DNA of 64,000 nt. It comes from Albula goreensis (Eukaryota > Chordata > Actinopteri > Albuliformes > Albulidae). Of the stretch, positions 56,185 through 64,000 are shown one piece after another. Both the position numbers and the translations under genes were made by a program. The notes beneath the pieces are model-generated. The model was given only the letters and a program-made list of their open reading frames with translations, did no database searches and had not been told where the DNA came from. Location: NCBI GenBank assembly GCA_022829145.1, contig CM040750.1, positions 2,390,501 through 2,454,500 on the forward strand. The letters run 5' to 3'. Numbering within the stretch: position 1 is the stretch's first letter; every line of letters starts with the position of its first letter.

Positions 56185-57061
56185 TGAAAGCCCAATAGAG
56201 TCTGAGAGTGAGCATGACCCACGGGCTGTACCTGTGGGTCAGATTCACATGTGTAGAGTTCTCCGCCCAGGAAAGCCCAATAGAGTCTGAGAGTGAGCAT
56301 GACCCACTGGCTGTACCTGTGGGTCAGATTCGCATGTGTAGAGTTCTCCGCTCACGGAAAGCCCAATAGAGTCTGAGAGTGAGCATGACCCACGGGCTGT
56401 ACCTGTGGGTCAGATTCACATGTGTAGAGTTCTCCACTCACAGAAAGCCCAATAGAGTCTGAGAGTGAGCATGACCCACTGGCTGTACCTGTGGGTCAGA
56501 TTCGCATGTGTAGAGTTCTCCGCTCACGGACAGCCCAACAGAGTCTGAGAGTGAGCATGACCCACGGGCTGTACCTGTGGGTCAGATTCGCATGTGTAGA
56601 GTTCTCCGCTCACGGACAGCCCAACAGAGTCTGAGGGTGAGCATGACCCACGGGCTGTACCTGTGGGTCAGATTCCTGCAGATTCGCATGTGTAGAGTTC
56701 TCCGCTCACGGACAGCCCAACAGAGTCTGAGAGTGAGCATGACCCACGGGCTGTACCTGTGGGTCAGATTCGCATGTGTAGAGTTCTCCGCCCAGGGAAA
56801 GCCCAATACAGTCTGAGAGTGAGCATGACCCACTGGCTGTACCTGTGGGTCAGATTCGCATGTGTAGAGTTCTCCGCCCAGGGAAAGCCCAATACAGTCT
56901 GAGAGTGAGCATGACCCACTGGCTGTACCTGTGGGTCAGATTCACATGTCTAGAGTTCTCCACTCACGGAAAGCCCAATAGAGTCTGAGAGTGAGCATGA
57001 CCCACTGGCTGTACCTGTGGGTCAGATTCGCATGTGTAGAGTTCTCCGCTCATGGAAAGCC
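56185..57061. repeat. Minisatellite, 86-bp unit with an internal hairpin, about 10 copies
   Basis: The unit is AAAGCCCAATAGAGTCTGAG, then AGTGAGCATGACCCACGGGC, then TGTACCTGTGGGTCAGATTC, then GCATGTGTAGAGTTCTCCGC and TCACGG. Each copy has an 8-bp inverted repeat, TGACCCAC and GTGGGTCA, around an 11-nt loop. Copies differ in CACGGG/CACTGG, TTCGCA/TTCACA and CGCTCACGG/CGCCCAGG. One copy near 56672 carries a 13-bp duplication (CCTGCAGATTCGC). The array ends 17 bp before a Tc1-type TIR. Confidence 0.95.
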
Positions 57062-57077
57062 TGCAAGTGCAGATGTA

Positions 57078-57690
57078 CAGTGCTGTGAAAAAGTATTTGC
57101 CCCTTTCTTAATTTCCTCTTTTATTGCATTTTTTCTCACTGTATGGTTTCAGATAATCACATAAAATTATATTAATTAGACAAGGGAAACCCAAGCAAAC
57201 ACAAACATAGTTTTTACATCATTATTGAATTAATTCAATGGAGAAAGTCACCAATTACCCTTATTGTCCCTGTGAAAAAGTAACTACCCCCTTAGTTTTG
57301 AAATTAAAAAATTAACAATTTTGATATTGAAAATTATATTCAGGGGATTGAACATAGCCAGATTTGATTGAAAGCAGCCCTGTTGAGTTTAAATAGAATA
57401 CATAACAACATTACCATCAAAAAGAAGTAGTCACCTCAGCATTTAGTCACACAATGTCACAACCAAAGGACCTCCCAGAACAACTAAGGAAAAAGTTGTG
57501 GAGCTATATCAGTTTGGAAAAGGTTACAAAGCCATTTCTAAGACTTTTCCAGTGAACCACAGTGCACGCCATTATCTACAAATGGAGAAGACTTGGAACA
57601 ATAGTGAATCTTTCCAGAAGTGGTCAACTTGCCCAAATTTCTGCCAGGGTGAAACAAAGCAAGAATTTAGGTCATGAAGGAAGTGTCCAC
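57078..57690 (+). mobile_element. Tc1-type DNA transposon, 3'-truncated copy
   Basis: The element begins after a TA with CAGTGCTGTGAAAAAGTATT and TGCCCC, a terminal repeat common in fish Tc1-like elements. The internal motif GTGAAAAAGTAACTACCCCC near 57272 repeats the terminal theme, as in elements with nested inverted repeats. A transposase start region follows at 57468. No right TIR was found. A weak match, TTTGGGGGCACAATTATTT, near 57823 may be its ruin. Confidence 0.85.
57468..57675 (+). pseudogene. Tc1 transposase N-terminal fragment, frameshifted
   Basis: This encodes the paired-like helix-turn-helix DNA-binding domain of a Tc1 transposase. The first frame reads VVELYQFGKGYKAISKTF and then VNHSA. 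After one extra base near 57567 the reading continues as AIIYKWRRLGTIVNLSRSG, the second helix-turn-helix and the GRP-like linker. The catalytic DDE domain is missing. The fragment is inactive because of the frameshift and the truncation. Confidence 0.85.
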
Positions 57691-58299
57691 ATGAACAAAT
57701 TAATGTGTTTAAGTTTAGTTATTTGATTAATGTGTGACATTTAACATATAACTAAACAACCATTCCACTATTTTATGCAAATTCTGAACAATGAAGTAGG
57801 CCTTTTCTTAACTACAGTACCTTTGGGGGCACAATTATTTCAATATTATTGTAGACTACTTCACTCGTCTTCTTTCCAGACATTTCCAATACCCAGTGAA
57901 AATTGATGAACTGGAAATAGAGCAACAATCTTTTAAGCGATCACAACTCGCACCTTTTTTCTGCTTACTTTCCTAGATCAAAAATGAAATTGCTAGATAC
58001 CCACTAGTTCATGATTACAAAATTCATTTTGTGACACTTTTACTGTGCTTGACATCAAAACTGTATAATAATGAAATAATTATAATTTCAAACTGACAAA
58101 TTTTCCAAACTTGTTCAAATTCAGGCGAATTTGTAGGGGTCGCCATGATAGGAACCAAGTATTTCCACAAAATTACCAAATGATGTGCCCGTTCACCAAT
58201 GAATATAGTGCTGGCTATATGCAAACTTGACGTTACAATTACATTTCCGAAAGCTTCAACATATACATCATTTCCAAATTAGCATGCTGCTGTCTGGAT
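57691..58299. other. Gene-free stretch
   Basis: AT-rich, with no gene recognised beyond the possible Tc1 ruin near 57823. Confidence 0.45.
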
Positions 58300-59120
58300 T
58301 AAATGAGCATTCGTTCATGTAAAACAACGCCGGAAATAAGTTGGTTAAATATGCAAGGCTTGCTCACAGCTAGCTACCGTGAGTCGGACGAATAAGTGCA
58401 CTATTTAAGCAAGCACAACATGGCTAATGCTATCAAGATAACACCATTACATTAGTATAATTTCTCAATGCACATCATTCAAATACAAACGCAAGGTGCA
58501 AGGCAAAGCATCCTTTCGTCGCTATTTATCTATTAACTTGTTGCCAGCTGCTTTAGTAAAGTAACGATAAAGTGCATGCAATACATTTGTACAATTCAGT
58601 TCTACAATTCAAAACTCAGACTGTAGAGCGCAAACTGTAAGTGATGCTTGGTACACGAGCAAGCCTCAGATAGCAAATTATTTGACTTGCTAGTCGCTCA
58701 TTAGACAGATAACGGTTGGCTAAGTTCACTCAAGTCATGTTATGAATTAGTCCCCTCTGCAAAATTACATTCAATTGCAGTAAATATCAGCGTCAGGAAG
58801 TGTCCAGGACGAGAGTTAGTGCTCATTCAGGCTGTCGAGCTTATTCGATTTGAACTATGCTACTGCCATCTGACGTTACAAACATAACTTTATTCTGCAT
58901 GCTCTTAACAGTTCGTCTAGCCAAGATCTATTAACTCAAGTCAAGTTAGCAGGCAGTTAATTGTTGCTACCACACACAGCTAACGAACTTGTTGATTTAC
59001 GAGCTGCTTCCAACATAGTTCACTTTCTATCAGGAGACACACAGGCTAGTAAGTTAAAATGGTAATCAGCAAAGAATCAGGTAACAGGCTAGTTATATAA
59101 ACAAGCCTGCTATAGCCACA
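58300..59120. other. CpG-bearing stretch, possible gene-proximal DNA
   Basis: CpG is more frequent here than in flanking DNA, with GCCGGAAAT (ETS-like, near 58331) and several TAGCTAGC words. A donor-like ACCGTGAGTCGG lies at 58377-58388 on the plus strand. No coding exon was recognised. Confidence 0.25.
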
Positions 59121-59126
59121 ACTTAC
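59121..59126 (-). other. Donor-like splice site (ACACA/GTAAGT), minus strand
   Basis: The minus strand reads TACACAGTAAGTTG, a near-consensus donor, about 210 bp downstream of a perfect CRE in the same sense. It could end a non-coding first exon. No coding frame supports it. Confidence 0.2.
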
Positions 59127-59336
59127 TGTGTATTACTTGTGCCGTTCTTTTATGTAGCCAGCTAGCAAGGTAGCTAGTATACGTGCAGACGACGGTTGAT
59201 TTTAAGTATCACGGGACTTGATTTTATGAAAGGATACAGCTAATTCGTAGAACTTCTCTTGGCAGCTGTGCAAACACATAACGTTTAAAATGATTATAAA
59301 ATTGTTTCTGGATCAGTAGCTGGTTTAGCCTCTTGA

Positions 59337-59344
59337 TGACGTCA
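59337..59344. promoter_or_regulatory. Consensus CRE (TGACGTCA)
   Basis: A perfect CREB/ATF palindrome. On the minus strand a TATAA word (TTTTATAATC, near 59293-59302) lies downstream, then the donor-like site at 59121-59126. The arrangement would suit a leftward promoter but is weaker than the one near 9842. Confidence 0.25.
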
Positions 59345-59399
59345 AGATATGGTTTGACCGAGGGCGTAGCTCTGGCAATCAGTACGAACCGCACTATCG

Positions 59400-60393
59400 C
59401 AGAGTTGAAGGCTGAATGGAGGGGAATTTTTTTTGTGTTAAAACTCGAATCACTATCTGCTCAGTAATGTTATTGCACACACTATTTAACACAGTTTAAT
59501 TCAAATCATTCTGCAGCGTTGAACTTGTAATAGGCTACAGAAAAATCAACAACTGTAAACATAACAGAAGATTTTAACATAAATATATTGGTCGATATAA
59601 TTACTCTACGATTGACATGAAAGATTAAGTTATGTGATCAGTGCAGATTAACATTTTATGAAAGTATTACATTTAATGACGACTATTTAAAGACGACAAC
59701 TATGAGATTCATGAAAGTAATTATGTTTATTTTGGATATTAAGTAATGATGTTTCCCTAGAGCTAACTTATTTATCAATTAACAACAGACATATGGTTTC
59801 AATAGAACTGCAAATAGCCCAGATTCTACAAACTAAGAATAGACCCTCAGTGGTCACTGAAATTATTGTGGCGGTTGAATAACTACGTTGGAGAGCTCAT
59901 GTATCTTCCATGAAAGATTTACATTGCCACCACGTGGATTCAAGAGGCACTACAGTGTCATGCATTGTGAATTGCGTGGTTAATAAAGCGGGTTATCCTA
60001 TTATTTACCGGATGTGTCTAGTAGTTGTTTCTTTTTTCTTTAGCTGTGATGCGTAATGATGTTTTCAGCCATTTACACATGTTATTTTAAACAGAAATAC
60101 GTACAGACCAGCCACCTACATTGCCATGGTAATGTCCATACAGAGCCTGACATCCAGAGTACACAACACTCAATGTGCATACTACCAAAGCAGTCCTGAT
60201 CACGAATTTGTAGCGACCGTAAAATTTATAATGCACCGTCAGGAATCAGATGTTTCCCGACATTCACCCCGCTTTCCTAACTGTATGACATCATGCCACT
60301 ATCCTTTGACATAATATGGAATAGATGCAAGAACAATTTCCTTGACATGTTTACAAATGAGCTAATGAAGATTCAGCTATGATTTCAATCTAT

Positions 60394-60394
<1 letters not shown>
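59400..60394. other. Gene-free, AT-rich stretch
   Basis: No gene was recognised. Confidence 0.45.

Positions 60395-60400
<6 letters not shown>

Positions 60401-60423
<23 letters not shown>
60401..60423. repeat. Poly(T) tract
   Basis: About 23 uninterrupted T residues after a TTTCT-rich lead. This could be the poly(A) tail of a retroposed copy on the minus strand, but the sequence to the right was not recognised as a gene or element. Confidence 0.8.
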
Positions 60424-60424
<1 letters not shown>

Positions 60425-62882
60425 AGAATATTCTTGGCTACCACTACTCAGTTTTAATGGAGCATTTTTGGCATCTTAGGGCATCTGCAAATGGGAGACC
60501 ACTTTGAATGGGAACATTGTGCACTCAGTTGGATACCCCAGCTGAAATGCAGTGCAGTCTGTGTTGTCACATGCTTCCACATCCTGATTCCATTGCTGCA
60601 GTTTAAAGGGGGAATTATGAGAATGTTAAAGTTTAGTCTGAGCTAAATCTGTGGTGTAGTTTCATACACCCTCACTACACTCTGTGATTGATTTCTGTTT
60701 TGAATGACTTCTGTAAGTCAGGCTCACACTGTTGCTGGATAATCCTCTGCAGGCTTTGTTCAGACAAACTAGAGCTGGCCCTCATTTCAAGAAAGTTATT
60801 TTTCTTTCATTACTTACTCAAATTCATAGATATTTTCAGAATTTGCCAATAATGAAATGCAATGGGGTCTGAATTACTCTGAGACATCAAGACAGAACCA
60901 AGATGCACCTGCATGTGCATATCCTTAAATGCACCGCTTGTACATCACAGAGAAAGTCATTTAAAATCCAGTGACATTTGAACTTTAATGCTACTCGGTT
61001 TTTAAAAACATGTATTAACCTATACATGTAATAGCTTTCATATTTGCTGTAATCTGTACAATAACCAATAACTGTCTTTTGTTTTGAATACAGCTTTCTC
61101 GTAACACTGACAGTTGAATCCTTTTTTATTCTCACCCAGGGACAGAGCAACCCACCTGTATTCTTTACATCCCTGTGCTGTATGATGATATGTCTCGAGA
61201 CAATGCTAAGTGTGTTAGCAAAATAACTGGAAGTCAACAGGAACAGCTAGCAAACTCCTCTTGAATGTGACGAAACAGACCCTCTGTTTGTTTGTTTTTT
61301 TTTACCAACCCTGAAAGCAGAAACTTATTTTACATTTTACATCTATTAAATGTATGACTGCTACAAAATGGATACTCCAGAAGATGGCAGTAGAACATTG
61401 AACAACGCTTACCTGTCAGATGATGATGTGGGTAACCTCACAAATTGCTACCAATTTCTCCATCATCACTTGCAATCCATTTATTCCTTCAAATCAAACA
61501 AGTAAAAACAATGTGGTTTTATACAAGAACTTTTTTTGAGATTTTTCAGGACTAAATGATACAAAGAGAGAAGTACAAACAGAGGAGAGTGTTGGCAGGC
61601 CCATGAGAACAAATGTTCCACATAAAATTCTCTTAATTTGAGTCATGGACATCTGAGCAGTTAGCGTTGGCACTGATGTTGGAACCCACAACATAAAAGC
61701 ACACACAGATTTAGCCAGATGCCAATGTCTTTGCTGTTCATGCCAAACAAGGGAATGGCATAGATTATTGGCAGTTTGTATTAATTGTGGGCCAACTTCC
61801 TGCTTCTGAATCAGTAGCTAATGCAGGACCTCAATAACATGGTGCTGAGAGGCCAAGGACTCAAAGGGTGTGTAACGTCTTCAGAACACACCTCAGTAAT
61901 GTCATTTCCCATCAAAAAAGAGACTAAAGACAACAGACCTACATTAAACACATTTCATTTGTGTCAAACGTAAATGTACTATATTTGAGGCAACAAACAG
62001 TTGTGTGTTTGTCTTTTAAGATCAATACACCAGTTGGCACTTGAGGGCTGGCTATTTAAAACACTGGCTGCTCAGATGGGCTGTGGATGTGAAGTGTTTG
62101 GAAACCCTCTTAATTTCAGGTAATGAATTGTGTTAGATAAGTTTTTAGATTTATATGGCTCTAAGTTAGTGTTTTGCATCCTTTGTGTTTAAAATTGCTG
62201 TGATATCAATCTTATTCTTCTTTTTGAATAATTTATCTCACTATTTTTGCAGAAATTTAATTCAATCATCACCTGTATAGGGGTCAGGCGTTTTTTCTGC
62301 AGTTTTTAATTATTTACTTGGATTGGTTTACTTTTGCTATACTGCCTAAAAATATTAACAGTGGGGCAACATCCATTTTATACAGTTATGTCATGGTATT
62401 TAGTGTCTTTATCGGTAGTGTCTGATCTGGAGCCTGCTGCTCTCCTCAGCTGACTGTATACAACAGCAGAAAGATGGGTCACTGTTGGCAACAGCAGTGC
62501 TCTTGGGTCAGTGCCTGGTCACCACTCATGTGTCACAGTTACACCACCTAGCAGGTCTGTTTTAAGCAAATGACAAATCACATCTGCATAAACAATGGTT
62601 GGAACAGGTCTATTAAAAGGGTGAAAGATTAAAAATCAATGTCAGATTTGTTTTAATAATCATATTGTTTTCATTCTTACTGGTGGTCAAGAGCAGTACA
62701 GCAAAGCAACAATACCTTGTCTGAAATGTATATAGCATAGCCAAGTTGTATTGTTGCTCAGAGTTGCTGTTTATGTGCTTGATGGTGTAGAAATGTGTTT
62801 AGCTAAGGTGTGGTGCTATTGCTGCTCATGTAATCAGAAGCACTTATGTTCCCCCATTTTGTAATGTTTACATACATACACA
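60424..62882. other. Gene-free, AT-rich stretch
   Basis: No gene was recognised. A 116-residue minus-strand frame (60887-61237) has no signature. Confidence 0.45.
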
Positions 62883-62901
62883 GTACACACACACACACAC
62901 A
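62883..62901. repeat. Short (CA)n microsatellite
   Basis: About nine CA units. Confidence 0.9.
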
Positions 62902-63635
62902 CGTACATATAAAAAGCTGTCTTTTATTGAACAGACAGTTGACAGGTATAACATCATGCTTCAGTGTGGTTTTTAATGCTGTATGCTCCTGTAGTGTTTT
63001 CTGAAGACTGCACTCTTCCATGTAGCTGTCAGTTATTAAAAATTAAATTCTCTTACAGTTTGACTTATGAGGTTTAACACTTTGTTACACTGCCCACAGT
63101 AACCTAGCACTTATGTATTCACATTATCACAAATCTTAATGTTGTCAAATATATTGTGACGTCTATTTACATGCCCATATCACCCCAAAACATACCAAAA
63201 TCATCTTTAAACTGTTGGACACTAATCGTTGTTCAATCTGCCCATAATTAACAGACCAATTACCCAGCTATGAATACCGGAGGATTTAAAATAACAAATG
63301 GATAGTCTTTCCCAACAATAAGCATTGACTGCCTTACAGTGATCAGAGGGTTTGCAGAAATGGTGTTAAAACAAAAGAAATGGTCTTGGGGAGATTTAGA
63401 TTTATCAGCTGAGCAAAGCTGTGCTCTGAATGTGAATAATTATATAAAACAGACAGTTTACAGAGCACAATGAATAATACAAATGGAAATATATAAAAAG
63501 AAATGTAACAGTTTTCAATGATTTTACTCATGTTTTGGTTTATACAATTGCTAATTTTGTCAATAGTGTTTCTGTTGAATTGTTATCTCAGAAAAGATTT
63601 TCTCATGTGTCTTCACCATGAGCCATTTTTAAAAA
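62902..63635. other. Gene-free, AT-rich stretch
   Basis: No gene was recognised. Confidence 0.45.
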
Positions 63636-63735
63636 AGAATTAATTAGGCAATCACTGTAATTACTGTTTATATTGTTCTTAATGAGCCCAAAGGCGAATG
63701 AGCTGCACTCGTCCAAATTACGATCGTGAGGCACA
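63636..63735. other. Possible conserved non-coding element
   Basis: GAATTAATTAGGCAATCACT, TGTAATTACTG and TTAATGAGCCCAAAGGCGAA occur close together, a homeodomain-site-rich pattern in an otherwise plain AT-rich region. The call is based on appearance only. Confidence 0.25.
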
Positions 63736-64000
63736 GAGCCAAAAAAGGTCTAAATAAACAAGGGAAATGTGGATGGAACTTCCCAAATAGTTCTCTAGCC
63801 AAAAAACCCTCCTCCAGGAAAAGGATCACGACCAAGCATATATAACATTTTCAGATATTTAAAAATTCTGTGTAAGAGTCTGTGTAAAAGAATGGCATTT
63901 CAATACACCTACATTCAACTCACTGCAGAGAACACCTTCAGTGACATTTGGCCTTGGCTGCGCTCTGTTCTGCCCCAGTATCTTTCACTGTCCAAGGTTT
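63736..64000. other. Sequence without recognised gene, window end
   Basis: No gene or element was recognised before the window ends. Confidence 0.45.

Noticed and set aside
57800-57850. Right end of the Tc1 element
   Set aside because: TTTGGGGGCACAATTATTT only vaguely resembles the expected terminal sequence and lacks the outer TIR, so the element was ended at about 57690.

Overview
The window looks like ordinary euchromatic DNA from a ray-finned fish, most likely a teleost. The host call rests on the mobile elements: an L2-clade LINE with the tail typical of the eel UnaL2 family, tRNA-derived SINEs that share this tail, a 5S-rRNA-derived SINE, a Tc1-type transposon with the TIR common in fish genomes, and very frequent (CA)n microsatellites. 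This is family knowledge applied by eye; no database search was possible. Nothing points to a prokaryote, plasmid or virus.

No complete protein-coding gene could be recognised. The longest open frames lie in tandem repeats or (CA)n tracts and are artefacts of stop-free repeat units. Two places look like parts of a host gene, both on the minus strand. One is a TATA-type core promoter with a short first exon and a GTAAGC donor at 9735-9996. The other is a 70-nt exon candidate with acceptor and donor at 21563-21632, next to TAATTA-rich sequence that resembles a conserved non-coding element. A weaker promoter and donor pair lies at 59121-59344. The window may therefore be intron or flank of a large gene read leftwards, but this is inference.

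Layout: 0-5 kb holds a 70-bp minisatellite and a long alternating purine/pyrimidine (CA/CG)n tract. 5-10 kb holds a tRNA SINE, an L2 3' fragment that abuts a 105-bp-armed inverted repeat, a purine-strand tract and the promoter candidate. 10-20 kb holds a 588-bp foldback element and a 5'-truncated L2 LINE whose C-terminal reading frame is still open. 20-32 kb holds two (CA)n tracts of about 43 units, the exon candidate, and 42-bp, 38-bp and 28-bp minisatellites. 32-38 kb holds two palindromic DNA-transposon derivatives, a 5S SINE, and a 28-bp minisatellite split by a SINE. 38-44.7 kb is almost featureless. 44.7-57 kb holds a SINE with a clear target-site duplication, minisatellites of 73, 32, 42 and 86 bp, and two LINE 3' ends. 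57-64 kb holds a broken Tc1 copy, a CpG-richer stretch and AT-rich DNA.

The most unusual property is the density of minisatellites: nine arrays, roughly 5 kb in all. One has a clear higher-order repeat of about 169 bp, one has a mosaic of unit variants, and one was split by a SINE. The two best unexplained structures are the inverted repeat at 7818-8292 and the foldback element at 13832-14419.
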